Shown: positions 16,502 to 25,628 of the stretch, in pieces
Layout: the number at the start of each line of letters is the position of its first letter
How positions within the stretch are numbered: position 1 is the stretch's first letter
From: Bog-473 sp963754445
GTDB lineage: Bacteria > Actinomycetota > Acidimicrobiia > Acidimicrobiales > RAAP-2
Assembly: GCA_963754445.1 (NCBI GenBank)
Contig: CAVWFT010000002.1
Location: 1,922,001-1,986,000 of the forward strand
Reading direction: 5' to 3'
DNA: 64,000 nt
The notes under the pieces: model-generated
What the model was told of the DNA's origin: nothing
The model's database searches: none
Seen by the model: only the letters and a program-made list of their open reading frames with translations
Translations under genes and position numbers: made by a program

Positions 16502-17923
16502 ATGGCCCGGAGCCGCCCCCACGTCACCGTGGTGGGCCTCGGCCCCGCCGGTCCCGACCTGATCGGGGTCAGCGCCGCCGCCCGCCTGTCGGGTTCGGAC
16601 CGGGTGTTCCTCCGCACGGCGCGCCACCCCGCCGCCGCGGGTCTGACCGACGTGGAGACGTTCGACGATCTCTACGAGAAATCGGACACCTTCGACGACG
16701 TCTATGCCTCCATCGTCGGGACCCTGGTGTCCGCGGCGGTGGACGGGCCGGTAGTCTACGCCGTGCCCGGCTCGCCCAGCGTGGCGGAGCGCACGGTCGA
16801 GCTGCTCTGTGGCGACGAGCGGGTGGACGTGACGCTGGTGCCGGCACTCTCGTTCCTCGATCTGGCCTGGAGCGCGTTGCGGATCGATCCGCTGGCCGAG
16901 GGCGTGCGGTTGGTGGACGCCGCCGCGTTCGCCTCGGTGGCCGGGAGCGCGCCGGGGCCGTTCCTCGTCGCGCAGGCCTGGTCGCGCCACCTGCTCTCGG
17001 AGGTGAAGCTGTGCGGCGGCGACGACCGCGGTCAGCCGGCCGCCAGGCCGGTCCTCCTGCACCACCTGGGATTGCCCGACGAGGTGGTCCAACCCGTCGA
17101 CTGGTGGGAGCTCGATCGGACCATCGACCCCGACCACCTGACGTCGCTCTACGTGCCGGCCGTCCCGGGGCGCAGCGCGACCGGGGCGGAGATGGTCCGC
17201 CTGGAATCGCTCATGGACGTCCTGCGCGAGCGTTGCCCGTGGGATCGGGCACAGACGCACGCGTCGCTCATGCCGCACCTGACGGAGGAGTCCTACGAGG
17301 TGCTCGACGCCCTGGCCGCGTTGGACTCGTCGCCCGAGGCCTCGGCCCACCTGGAGGAGGAATTGGGGGATCTCCTGTTCCAGATCGTCTTCCACGCCCG
17401 ACTGGCCCGGGAGGAGGATCGCTTCGACCTGGGCGACGTGGCCCGCGGCGTCCACGACAAGCTGATCCATCGCCATCCCCACGTGTTCGGCGACGCCGTG
17501 GTGTCGGGTCCGGAACAGGTGCTGGCCAACTGGGAGACGATCAAGAAGACCGAGAAGGGGCGCTCCAGTGTCACCGAGGGGATTCCGCTCGGCCTCCCGG
17601 CACTGATGCTGGTGGCCAAGCTCTCCAGGAAGGCGCGCGCGATCGGTCTCGAACCCCCGGGCGGAGGCGACGTCGAGGGAGCGATGGAGGCGCTGCGCGG
17701 GCTCGCCGGCGTGCGCACGGGCGAGGTCGATCCGGACGCCCCTCTGTCCGCCGATCCGGGTGCTGCGACCGAGGCGGTGGCCGAGTGCCTCTACGTGCTC
17801 GCCAACGAGGCCCAACGCCTCGGGATCGACGCCGAATCGGTGCTCCGCCGCCGTGCCCTCCGGCTCCGTGACGAGATCATCGCGGCCGAGGGCGTCCCCG
17901 AACCCCCTGGGGGCAACCGCTAG
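16502..17923 (+). CDS. mazG: MazG nucleotide pyrophosphohydrolase with N-terminal tetrapyrrole-methylase domain (YabN type)
   Basis: MazG hydrolyses NTPs to NMP and PPi, cleansing the nucleotide pool and lowering alarmone levels. The 473-residue product is a fusion. Residues 1 to about 215 have the SAM-dependent tetrapyrrole methylase pattern (VTVVGLGPAGPDLI, VVYAVPGSPSVAERT), and residues about 230-465 are MazG: CPWDRAQTHASL, LTEESYEVLDAL (EExxE), HLEEELGDLLFQIVFHA (ExxD), and RHPHVFGD. This is the same architecture as Bacillus YabN. The methylase half is probably catalytic for an unknown substrate. It begins two bases after the foldase stop. Its TAG stop together with the next bases forms a possible -10 (TAGTCT) for eno. 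Confidence 0.92.
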   Translation: MARSRPHVTVVGLGPAGPDLIGVSAAARLSGSDRVFLRTARHPAAAGLTDVETFDDLYEKSDTFDDVYASIVGTLVSAAVDGPVVYAVPGSPSVAERTVELLCGDERVDVTLVPALSFLDLAWSALRIDPLAEGVRLVDAAAFASVAGSAPGPFLVAQAWSRHLLSEVKLCGGDDRGQPAARPVLLHHLGLPDEVVQPVDWWELDRTIDPDHLTSLYVPAVPGRSATGAEMVRLESLMDVLRERCPWDRAQTHASLMPHLTEESYEVLDALAALDSSPEASAHLEEELGDLLFQIVFHARLAREEDRFDLGDVARGVHDKLIHRHPHVFGDAVVSGPEQVLANWETIKKTEKGRSSVTEGIPLGLPALMLVAKLSRKARAIGLEPPGGGDVEGAMEALRGLAGVRTGEVDPDAPLSADPGAATEAVAECLYVLANEAQRLGIDAESVLRRRALRLRDEIIAAEGVPEPPGGNR

Positions 17924-17972
17924 TCTTGGTCGTCGGTGTCCCGTCAGGGAGGGTCACCGAGGGAGAGACGTC

Positions 17973-19262
17973 GTGAGCACCATTGAGCACGTGATCGGGC
18001 GCGAGGTGCTCGATTCGCGAGGCAACCCGACCGTCGAAGCCGAGGTGCTCCTCGATTCCGGTGCGCGGGGACGAGCGATCGCGCCGTCCGGTGCGTCCAC
18101 CGGGATCCGCGAGGCGGTCGAACTGCGTGACGGCGGTGAGCGCTTCGGCGGCAAGGGTGTGCAGCGGGCCGTCGCCAACGTCAACGGTGAGATCGCCGAC
18201 GCGGTGCGGGGTCTCGATGCACTCGATCAGCGGGCGATCGACTTCGCCATGATCGACCTCGACGCGACGGCCGACAAGGGACGACTCGGGGCCAACGCGC
18301 TGCTGGCGGTGTCGCTGGCCTCGGCCAAGGCTCTGGCCGACGACCTCGAGATCCCGCTCTATCGGGCGATCGGGGGCTCCAACGCGCACGCGCTCCCGGT
18401 GCCGATGCTCAACGTCCTCAACGGTGGCGCCCACGCGAAGAACTCCATCGACTTCCAGGAATTCATGCTCATGCCGGTCGGGGCCGCCTCCTTCAGCGAG
18501 GCCCTGCGCTGGGGGACCGAGACGTACCACGTCCTGCGCTCGGTGCTGGCCGACCGGGGGCTCTCGACCGCGGTCGGGGACGAGGGCGGCTTCGCCCCGG
18601 ACCTCCCGACGAACGAGGATGCGGTCAAGCTGCTGATGGAGGCGATCGAACTGGCCGGCCGGGTCCCGGGAACCGAGATCGCCCTGGCCCTCGACCCCGC
18701 CACCAGTGAACTCTGGGACCAGGGCTCCTACGTCCTGGCCGGTGAGGGCCGGACGCTCTCGCCGGCGGAGATGGCCGACTACTGGGTCGACATGGTCGAC
18801 CGGTACCCCATCGTGTCGATCGAGGACGGGATGGCCGAAGAGGACTGGGAAGGCTGGGGTGCCCACACCAAGTCGCTCGGCGGTCGGATCCAACTGGTCG
18901 GCGACGACATCTTCGTCACGAATTCCGAGATCCTGGCCCGCGGGATCGAGGAGGGGGTGGCGAACGCCATCTTGGTGAAGCTGAATCAGATCGGCACGCT
19001 GACCGAGACCCTCGACACGGTGGCACTCGCCACGCGCTCCGCCTACGCCACGGTCATCTCGCACCGCTCCGGAGAGACGGAGGACACGACCATCGCGGAC
19101 CTCGTGGTGGCGGTCAACGCGGGCCAGATCAAGACGGGCGCACCGTGTCGTTCCGACCGGGTGGCCAAGTACAACCAGTTGTTGCGTATCGAGGAGGATC
19201 TCGGGGAGTCGGCCCGCTTCCCCGGTCGAGCGGCCCTCTCGGGCGCGGTGGGTCACGGGTGA
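17973..19262 (+). CDS. eno: Enolase
   Basis: Enolase interconverts 2-phosphoglycerate and phosphoenolpyruvate in glycolysis. The 429-residue protein is complete: VLDSRGNPTVEAEV at the N-terminus, substrate loop PSGASTG, the PMLNVLNGGAHA and VGDEGGFAP motifs, metal ligands in ALDPATSE, SIEDGM and GDDIFVTN, catalytic Lys in LVKLNQIGT, and SHRSGETEDT. A good Shine-Dalgarno (GGGAGAG) lies before GTG 17973. The stop overlaps the next start (GTGA). Eno, a DivIC-like protein, DUF501 and Ppx form a conserved actinobacterial cluster. Confidence 0.97.
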   Translation: MSTIEHVIGREVLDSRGNPTVEAEVLLDSGARGRAIAPSGASTGIREAVELRDGGERFGGKGVQRAVANVNGEIADAVRGLDALDQRAIDFAMIDLDATADKGRLGANALLAVSLASAKALADDLEIPLYRAIGGSNAHALPVPMLNVLNGGAHAKNSIDFQEFMLMPVGAASFSEALRWGTETYHVLRSVLADRGLSTAVGDEGGFAPDLPTNEDAVKLLMEAIELAGRVPGTEIALALDPATSELWDQGSYVLAGEGRTLSPAEMADYWVDMVDRYPIVSIEDGMAEEDWEGWGAHTKSLGGRIQLVGDDIFVTNSEILARGIEEGVANAILVKLNQIGTLTETLDTVALATRSAYATVISHRSGETEDTTIADLVVAVNAGQIKTGAPCRSDRVAKYNQLLRIEEDLGESARFPGRAALSGAVGHG

Positions 19263-19810
19263 GCCCGGCCGCGCGGAAATCCGCGCCGTCCCGAAAGCGT
19301 CCGACGGCGCGGGGGAAGAGAACCGATGCGCCCGCCGGGCCGCGTCGCGCGCTCCTGGTGGGCTGCGTCCTGTTCTCGGCCGTGATCCTTTTTGCCTGGT
19401 TCCCGGCCTCTTCGCTGCTCTCGGGCCGTTCCACCTTGCACGCGACCCAGGCGCAGCTGGCGGGGCTCCATGCCCAGGACGCCGCCCTGGCCCAGGAGCA
19501 GAAGAACCTCAGCGACACCAACGAGATCGAACGGATCGCGCGGCAGCAGTACCAGCTGGCCGGCCCGAACCAACAGGTCTACGAGGTGCTTCCCCCCGCC
19601 GGTTCGGCCTCGACGGGGACGCCGTACGCCGGCGACCCCGGATCGGACGGCCCGGCCGCACCCTCGGCCACGTCCGAGCTGCCGCCGGGCGACGTGACGA
19701 CCACCACCGTCCCTCCGGCAAAGGCGGCCAAGCCGAAGACGAAGTCCGGGGAGCAGGCGAGCGGCGGTCTCTTCGACCGAATGCTGCACTCTCTTGAATT
19801 CTGGAATTGA
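19259..19810 (+). CDS. DivIC/FtsB-like septum formation initiator protein
   Basis: A 183-residue bitopic protein. It has a basic cytoplasmic N-terminus (SPAARKSAPSRKRP), one membrane helix (about 36-57, LLVGCVLFSAVILFAW), then an extracytoplasmic coiled coil (TLHATQAQLAGLHAQDAAL) leading into NEIERIARQQYQLAGPNQQVYEVLPP, the hallmark of the FtsB/DivIC family, which bridges FtsQ and FtsL in the divisome. A long Pro/Thr-rich tail with VTTTTVPP follows. The position after eno is that of Rv1024. GTG at 19259 overlaps the eno stop by 4 bases. Confidence 0.88.
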   Translation: MSPAARKSAPSRKRPTARGKRTDAPAGPRRALLVGCVLFSAVILFAWFPASSLLSGRSTLHATQAQLAGLHAQDAALAQEQKNLSDTNEIERIARQQYQLAGPNQQVYEVLPPAGSASTGTPYAGDPGSDGPAAPSATSELPPGDVTTTTVPPAKAAKPKTKSGEQASGGLFDRMLHSLEFWN

Positions 19811-19832
19811 GCCCGGCGGTCCGACAGGTCGC

Positions 19833-20288
19833 GTGCGACCAGGTGACCTGACGGCGGTTGCCTCCCTGCTCGGTCGCGAGCCCGCCGGGGCCTTCAGCGT
19901 CGCAGCCCGCCGGCCGGACGGATCGCCGATGGTCATCGAGAACGATCCGCTCCTCTTCGACGGCACACCGATGCCGACCCGCTATTGGCTCGTCGATCCC
20001 GTCCTGCGCAGCGCGGTCAGCAGGCTGGAGTCGGAGGGCGGCGTGCGCAGCGCGGAGGCGGCGGTCGACGAGGTGGCGCTGCGCCAGTGTCATGCGCACT
20101 ACGCCTCCGACCGCGACGCGCTGGTCCCGGCGGATTGGCCCGGACCACGACCGAGCGGTGGCGTGGGCGGCACGCGACGAGGGGTCAAGTGTCTCCACGC
20201 CCACCTGGCCTCGTGGTTGGTCGGCCGGGACGACCCGGTCGGGGCCTGGGTGGCCCACCGGCTCGGACTGCGCCGACCCGTGGCCTGA
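19833..20288 (+). CDS. DUF501 family protein
   Basis: This 151-residue protein has the DUF501 pattern: DLTAVASLLGREPAGAF, then PMVIENDPLLFDGTPMPTRYWL, CHAHYASDRDALVP, and a C-terminal GVKCLHAHLASWLVGRDDPVG. The conserved Cys and His residues (CHAHY, KCLHAH) could bind metal. The function is unknown. In actinobacteria the gene nearly always lies between the DivIC-like gene and ppx (Rv1025 position). GTG 19833 gives the expected short N-terminus. A TTG at 19794 is in frame but overlaps the preceding gene by 17 bases. Confidence 0.87.
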   Translation: MRPGDLTAVASLLGREPAGAFSVAARRPDGSPMVIENDPLLFDGTPMPTRYWLVDPVLRSAVSRLESEGGVRSAEAAVDEVALRQCHAHYASDRDALVPADWPGPRPSGGVGGTRRGVKCLHAHLASWLVGRDDPVGAWVAHRLGLRRPVA

Positions 20289-20337
20289 TGCCTGTCCCGG
20301 TGGCGGTGCCGTCGCGGACGTGTGATAGGCCACACCC

Positions 20338-21273
20338 GTGAACCCCTTCGCTTTGGCGGCCATCGACTGCGGCACGAACTCGACCCGCCTGCTCGTGGTC
20401 GACCGCCAGGGAGATCCCGTCGTCCGGGAGATGCGCCTCACCCGGCTCGGGCAGGGTGTGGACGAAGGTCGGGTGTTGCGTCAGGAGGCCGTCGAGCGGA
20501 CGTTGGGCGTCCTGGCCGACTACAGGAAGCTGATGGACGGTGCCGATGTCGGGCGGGCACGGCTGGTGGCGACCTCCGCGGTCCGAGACGCCGCCAACGG
20601 CGACGAGTTCCTCCGGGCCGCCTCGGAGTTGATCGGCGTCGAAGCAGAGCTCCTGAGCGGGCGAGACGAGGGCCGTCTGTCCTATGCCGGGGCGACGGGC
20701 GACCTTCCCCCGGGTCCGGGTCAGGTGGTCGTGCTCGACATCGGCGGGGGATCCACCGAGACGGTGACCTCGGTGGGCGACGACATCGAGGCGGTCTCGA
20801 TGGACATCGGGTGCGTCCGGCTCACCGAACGGATGTTGCGTGACGATCCTCCCGGGCCCGAGCAGGTCGCCGCCGCCGTGCGTTTGATCGACGACGAGTT
20901 GGTTCGTGCCGAGCGCACCGTGGGGGTGCTCTCGGAGAAGCGGGCGGACACCGTGCTCGTCGGGCTGGCCGGGACGGTCTCGACGCTGATGGCTCTCGAA
21001 CTCGGACTCGTGGAGTACGACCGGGACCGTATCCATCATGGCGTGCTGCAGATCGACGCCGTTCGGAAGTGGTGCGACGTCCTCGGCCGCGAGACGGCGG
21101 CCGAGCGTGCGGTTCGGCCGGCCATCGCGACCGGTCGGGAGGACGTCATCTTCGGGGGGGCTCTGGTGCTGCGCGAATTCATGGAGCGCTTCGAACTGCG
21201 CCGGTGCATCGTCTCCGAAGCCGACATCCTCGACGGTCTCGTGATGTCCATCCTCCCTGCTCAGGGCCCATAG
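20338..21273 (+). CDS. ppx: Exopolyphosphatase / pppGpp phosphohydrolase, Ppx/GppA family
   Basis: A 311-residue enzyme of the ASKHA fold that removes terminal phosphates from polyphosphate or pppGpp. Phosphate 1 loop AAIDCGTNSTRLLVVD (7-22), catalytic-Glu region VATSAVRDAANGDEF, phosphate 2 loop VVLDIGGGSTE, and VLVGLAGTVSTLMAL are all seen. Like mycobacterial Ppx2 it lacks the C-terminal HD domain of E. coli Ppx. GTG 20338 directly precedes the conserved start. It ends the housekeeping block. The following glycan region begins after 109 bases. Confidence 0.92.
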   Translation: MNPFALAAIDCGTNSTRLLVVDRQGDPVVREMRLTRLGQGVDEGRVLRQEAVERTLGVLADYRKLMDGADVGRARLVATSAVRDAANGDEFLRAASELIGVEAELLSGRDEGRLSYAGATGDLPPGPGQVVVLDIGGGSTETVTSVGDDIEAVSMDIGCVRLTERMLRDDPPGPEQVAAAVRLIDDELVRAERTVGVLSEKRADTVLVGLAGTVSTLMALELGLVEYDRDRIHHGVLQIDAVRKWCDVLGRETAAERAVRPAIATGREDVIFGGALVLREFMERFELRRCIVSEADILDGLVMSILPAQGP

Positions 21274-21300
21274 GAGCGCTGGCTCACCCGTCGTGGCGGG

Positions 21301-21306
21301 TATAGT
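21301..21306 (+). promoter_or_regulatory. Putative -10 box upstream of the first glycan-region methyltransferase
   Basis: TATAGT lies 76 bases before the ATG at 21383, in the 109-base gap after ppx. No good -35 is visible at 16-18 bases. GAAGG before the ATG is the probable Shine-Dalgarno. Confidence 0.35.
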
Positions 21307-21382
21307 GACGGAGATCGAAAGTGCAACGATCCCCCTGCACGGGACGACGGATCTGTCGGACGTCGACGAGAGAAGGTAGAGC

Positions 21383-22462
21383 ATGACGTTCGTCTACGAC
21401 CTGTCCATCAACCCCGACGACGACAACAACACCCACGCCTTCGCCCTGAGGATGATCGGGCACAACAAGTCGGTGCTCGAAGTGGGCGCAGCCACCGGCT
21501 ACTTCACCAAGGTGCTGGCGGAACGGGGCTGCAAGGTGGTCGGGATGGAGATCGATCCCGGCGCGGCCAAGCAGGCCGAGGCCTTCGCCGACCGGGTCGT
21601 GGTCGGTGACGTCGACGACGAGAGCGTCTGGGACTTCGTCGACGACGAGGCCTTCGACGTCATCACGTTCGGTGACGTGCTCGAGCACCTCAAGGACCCG
21701 CTGGCCACCCTGCGCTTCGCCAAGCGGAAGCTGAAGCCCTTCGGTTTCATCGTCACGTCGCTGCCCAACGTCTCGCACGGTGACGTTCGGCTGTCCCTGC
21801 TCCACGGGTCGTTCCAGTACCGCGACACGGGACTGCTCGACCGCACCCACATCCGCTTCTTCACGCTGGAGACGATCCGGGAGCTGCTCGCCGACGCAGG
21901 GTTCATCATCGTCGAGACCGAGCGCGTCATCATGCCCCTCTTCCAGTCCGAGCTCGGGGTTCGGCCAGAGCAGTTTCCCCAATCGGTCATCGACGAGGTG
22001 CGCGCTGATCCCGAGGCCATCACCTACCAGTACGTCATGAAGTCCGTGATCGACAACGGCTCCGCCGCGGTGTCCGACATGTCCGACCGGCTCAACGCGA
22101 TGTCCGACCGGCTCCACGATGCAGTGGCCGAAGGGATGCTGCTCAAGGACAAGCTCGTGGGGCACGAGGACCTCAAGGAGCGCTACGAGTCGATCCTCGC
22201 CGAGACGCAACGCTACGCCGATCACATCCAGGAGCTGACCGCCCAGGTGTACCACCTGCACGACGAGCTCGAAGAGAAGAGCGCCCGTACCGCCGAGCTG
22301 GAAGGGATGGTCGAATCCCTCGATGCGCGGCTGGCGCACTCGCTCCTCGTCAGCGAGGACCTCGTCCTTCAGCTCGACGCAATTCGCAACTCGAGGTCGT
22401 ACCGACTCACCGTGCCGCTTCGGCGCCTCACGTCGCTCCTGGCCCCTCCACGAGGGGCTTGA
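21383..22462 (+). CDS. SAM-dependent methyltransferase with C-terminal coiled coil
   Basis: The 359-residue protein has a class I methyltransferase domain: motif I VLEVGAATGYFTKVLAERG (31-49), acidic GMEID for the SAM ribose, ITFGDVLEHLKDP (motif IV) and FGFIVTSLPNVSH, plus the THIRFFTLETIRELLADAGF segment common in glycan-cluster methyltransferases. Residues about 220-345 form a long helical, probably coiled-coil, region with a DMSDRLNAMSDRLHDA repeat. The tail IRNSRSYRLTVPLRR matches the tail of the 25,629-26,825 product. It probably modifies a sugar or lipid-linked glycan. The next methyltransferase starts on the stop (TTGA). Confidence 0.82.
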   Translation: MTFVYDLSINPDDDNNTHAFALRMIGHNKSVLEVGAATGYFTKVLAERGCKVVGMEIDPGAAKQAEAFADRVVVGDVDDESVWDFVDDEAFDVITFGDVLEHLKDPLATLRFAKRKLKPFGFIVTSLPNVSHGDVRLSLLHGSFQYRDTGLLDRTHIRFFTLETIRELLADAGFIIVETERVIMPLFQSELGVRPEQFPQSVIDEVRADPEAITYQYVMKSVIDNGSAAVSDMSDRLNAMSDRLHDAVAEGMLLKDKLVGHEDLKERYESILAETQRYADHIQELTAQVYHLHDELEEKSARTAELEGMVESLDARLAHSLLVSEDLVLQLDAIRNSRSYRLTVPLRRLTSLLAPPRGA

Positions 22463-23658
22463 GGCAATGCGACGGGATCGGGGAAGTGTCAGCGGTGGGT
22501 GAAGCGTTCGATGTCAACGACAACAGCGTCGTCTACTACAGCGGGACCTACTGGAACGACTACGAGTTGGTCCGGGGCAGGATCAACGAACGGATCTCCG
22601 ACGATCCGGCCAAGCCGTGGTACGAGCACTTCGCCCGCTTCACCGATCGGACCTTCAAGCGTGCGTTGATCCTCAACTGCGGCAACGGGTGGGTCGAGCG
22701 CCTGCTGGTGGAGAGCGGGCTCGTCGAGGAAGCCGTCGGCACCGACTACTCCGAAGAGCTGCTGGACGAAGCTCGGGCCGCGGCCCGTGAATCGGGTCTG
22801 CCCCTGACCTACCACCAGGGGAACATCAACGACGCCACCTTCCCCGACGCGGAGTTCGACCTGGTGGTGAACCACGCCGCCGCCCATCACATCGCCGCCA
22901 TCGATCGGGTCTTCCGCGAGATATGCCGGACGCTGCCCGAGGACGGTTGGTTCGTGTCGTTCGACTACGTGGGACCGCACCGCAATCAATACCGGTTGGA
23001 CGCCTGGGAACGGGCCTGGGAGGTCAACGGGGAGCTACCGGTGCACCTCCGCCAAGTAATGGCCTATCCACCCCTGCCGGTGATGTTGCAGGTCGATCCG
23101 ACCGAGGCGATCCACGCGGAGCTGATCCTCGAGACGTTCCATCGCTACTTCGACGAGCGCCAGTTCACCCCCCTGGGTGGCGCAGTGGCCTATCCGATCC
23201 TGACGCACAACGACGCCATGGCGAGCGCCGAGGACAACGAGGATCGCCAGTCGTGGATCGCGCACGTCATGGCGGCGGACGAGCGCTACCTGTCCGAACA
23301 CCCCGACTCCTCACTCTTCGCGTATTTCGCCGGCACGCCGAAGAAGTCGGTGCTGGCCGAGCGCGAGCTCCTGGCGCAGTGGCGGGCGCACGAGGATCAA
23401 CGGGAACGTCGGGCCACCGAGGGGACCGGTGAGTACTACGACAGGGGCCCCCTGGCCGTCGCCCTGGTCTCGCTCGAGGAGCAGCGTGCCGAGACCAACG
23501 CGGCCCAGGCTCGGGTGGCGCAGCTCCAAGAGGAGCTCGACGCGATCCGGCGGAGCTTCCTCTATGCCAAGACGACACGTCTGCTCAATGCGGAGTCGAT
23601 CCGCACGTTGCGGGCGAATCGTGTCGTGGCCGGCGTCGAGCGCCGGCTGCGTTCCTAG
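22459..23658 (+). CDS. SAM-dependent methyltransferase with C-terminal helical region
   Basis: A 399-residue protein (from TTG 22459). The methyltransferase core is clear: ALILNCGNGWVERLLVESG is an altered motif I, followed by VGTDYSEELLDEARAAA, FDLVVNHAAAHHI and DGWFVSFDYVGP. A C-terminal helical segment (ALVSLEEQRAETNAAQARVAQLQEELDAIR) ends in a basic stretch. TTG 22459 overlaps the previous stop by 4 bases. GTG 22495, 10 bases after GGGGAAG, is an equally good start and would shorten the protein by 12 residues. Its TAG stop interlocks with the TAG stop of the convergent gene in the sequence CTAG at 23655-23658. Confidence 0.8.
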   Translation: MRQCDGIGEVSAVGEAFDVNDNSVVYYSGTYWNDYELVRGRINERISDDPAKPWYEHFARFTDRTFKRALILNCGNGWVERLLVESGLVEEAVGTDYSEELLDEARAAARESGLPLTYHQGNINDATFPDAEFDLVVNHAAAHHIAAIDRVFREICRTLPEDGWFVSFDYVGPHRNQYRLDAWERAWEVNGELPVHLRQVMAYPPLPVMLQVDPTEAIHAELILETFHRYFDERQFTPLGGAVAYPILTHNDAMASAEDNEDRQSWIAHVMAADERYLSEHPDSSLFAYFAGTPKKSVLAERELLAQWRAHEDQRERRATEGTGEYYDRGPLAVALVSLEEQRAETNAAQARVAQLQEELDAIRRSFLYAKTTRLLNAESIRTLRANRVVAGVERRLRS

Positions 23659-25622
23659 AGCGACAGGGCACCCAGGTGGTCGAGGGCGGTGGAGACCCGC
23701 GACCGAAACGCCTCCGACGAGAAGGCGACGCAGCTCTCGCGCACGTGCGTGCTCAGATCGGCTGACCGGATCGTCTCGGTCAAGAGCCGACTGACCACGT
23801 CGACGCCTTCGTCGACGGTCTGGAACGTGGTGTCGCAGCCGAGAGTCCGGACGACGTCGCGCGGTCCACCCTGACCGTAGACCACCGGTATGCAGCCGAA
23901 GCTTGCCGCTTCGACCGGGGTGATGCCGAAGTGCTCCAGCGTCTCGGGGAACTCGTCGGGATCGACGCCGAATCCGGCGGCATGGATCAGAACGGCCGAT
24001 CGCTCGTAGAGCTCTGCCAGTTCGCCCCGGCTGATGTTGGGATGGAACGTCGCGGGCAGCCCTTCGGCCATGTCCTGGAGCTCGTGGAATCGGTTCCGAC
24101 CTTCGGGACCCGGATGGATCGACCCCGCCAGGGCCAGCTGGTACCCGTCGATACCGCGCCGGACCAGGCGCCGGAAGACATCGATCACGATGTCCTGGCG
24201 CTTGTTGTGGCCGCCGGCGAAGAAACGGCCCACCGACACGATCGTGCGGCGATCGGCCCATGGTTGCCCGCTGCCGGCGCCCGACCACGTCGCGGGGGGA
24301 GCGATCACCCGTATCGGGATCCGTGGCAACTCGTAGTGCCGAAGGAGGCCGTTGACGTTATGGGCCACGAAATCCGAATAGACCCAGATCTCGTCGTAGC
24401 CCTCGAGGACGTCGGCGTGTTTCTCCACTTCCTCGTCCGGCATGTGGAAGGGGAACTGCAACTGGTAGACGCTGCGGGATCCGAAGGCCGGGACCGGGGG
24501 AATGATCGAGTTCCCGAGCACCACGGAGAAGGCGCAGGCGTCCTGATCGATCTCGTCCCAGGGAATCGGGATCCCGACCGAGTCCTCGAAGCCGAAGGTC
24601 TCGGAGATCTGGCGCATGCGGATGCGGCTGTAGCGACTCGGGGTCGTGAACGCGACCTTCTCGGACCCGACGAGCGACGAGAAGAGGGATGCCAGTTCGA
24701 ACATCACCCGCTCACCGCCACCCGGGACGAGCTGGTAGGGGGAGTAGAGGACGAACGAGGGCGCGGGAGCCGAAGCCCTCGGCAGCGGGGCGACCGGTTC
24801 CCGGGCGGCGGGGAGGGACGCGGTGTCCATGCCCAGGAGGTGTCTGGTCTGGCGCTCCTCGAGCCAACGACCCCATTTCGTCACGAACCGGGCCCGGTTG
24901 ATCTCCGAGATGTTCTCCAGCCGCAAGAGGCGGTCCGACGTCGTCTTGCTCTCGATGTGACGCACCCGCGCAATCGGGTTCACCATGACCTTGCCGACCT
25001 GCGTCCAGAGCTTCAGGCACAAGTCGACGTCCTCGTAGTAGGCCGGTTCCCATTCGAACCCGAAGCCGCCGACGGCATGGAAATCCGCCCGGCGCATGAG
25101 CAGACACGCAGCGGAACAGAAATCCACCACACAGGGAGTGTCGTAGTGGTCGGCACCCCAGACGGACCCTTTCCCGACCTGGACCACGTCTCCCGTGGGG
25201 AGGGCCACGCTGCCCACCTCTTGGACCCTTCCGTCCGGGTAGAGGAACATCGGACCGACGGCGGCCACGGCCGGATCACGACGCATGGTGTCGGTCAGCG
25301 CTTCGATCCACCCGGGCTCGACGAACGCATCGTTGTTGAGGAAGACCACGTACTCGCCACCGGCGAAGTCCACGCCGATGTTGTTGCCTTCACTGAAGAA
25401 CCTGTTCTCGCCGACCTCGACCAGGACGAAATCGCTCCTGCGGTGGCGCTGGCGAAGGATCGCCAGCTCTTCATGGGCAGACCCGTTGTCGACCACGATC
25501 ACTTCGCGGATCAACGGGCTCTCGGCGCGCTCGAGGGCATCGAGGCACTCGAGCGTCACCTCCGCCTGGTTGTAGTTCAGGACGATGACGGAGACGCTGC
25601 CTCGACCGATTTCAGCGGACAA
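23655..25622 (-). CDS. Bifunctional GT2-GT4 glycosyltransferase
   Basis: The 655-residue protein contains two complete transferase folds. Residues 1 to about 260 are GT2: VSVIVLNYNQ, VVDNGSAHEE, FLNNDAFVEPGW (metal-binding acidic pair) and YYEDVDLCLKLW, as in rhamnosyltransferase-like enzymes. Residues about 285-655 are a GT-B/GT4 domain: SFVLYSPYQLVPGGGERVMFE, IVSVGRFFAGGHNKRQDIVI (nucleotide-binding loop) and HFGITPVEAASFGCIPVVYGQGGP (E-x7-E type motif). A single chain could add two successive sugars to a surface glycan. The TTG start is six bases after the stop of the upstream gene, so the two form an operon. It is convergent with the preceding methyltransferase. Confidence 0.85.
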   Translation of the reverse strand: MSAEIGRGSVSVIVLNYNQAEVTLECLDALERAESPLIREVIVVDNGSAHEELAILRQRHRRSDFVLVEVGENRFFSEGNNIGVDFAGGEYVVFLNNDAFVEPGWIEALTDTMRRDPAVAAVGPMFLYPDGRVQEVGSVALPTGDVVQVGKGSVWGADHYDTPCVVDFCSAACLLMRRADFHAVGGFGFEWEPAYYEDVDLCLKLWTQVGKVMVNPIARVRHIESKTTSDRLLRLENISEINRARFVTKWGRWLEERQTRHLLGMDTASLPAAREPVAPLPRASAPAPSFVLYSPYQLVPGGGERVMFELASLFSSLVGSEKVAFTTPSRYSRIRMRQISETFGFEDSVGIPIPWDEIDQDACAFSVVLGNSIIPPVPAFGSRSVYQLQFPFHMPDEEVEKHADVLEGYDEIWVYSDFVAHNVNGLLRHYELPRIPIRVIAPPATWSGAGSGQPWADRRTIVSVGRFFAGGHNKRQDIVIDVFRRLVRRGIDGYQLALAGSIHPGPEGRNRFHELQDMAEGLPATFHPNISRGELAELYERSAVLIHAAGFGVDPDEFPETLEHFGITPVEAASFGCIPVVYGQGGPRDVVRTLGCDTTFQTVDEGVDVVSRLLTETIRSADLSTHVRESCVAFSSEAFRSRVSTALDHLGALSL

Positions 25623-25628
25623 GGGAAC

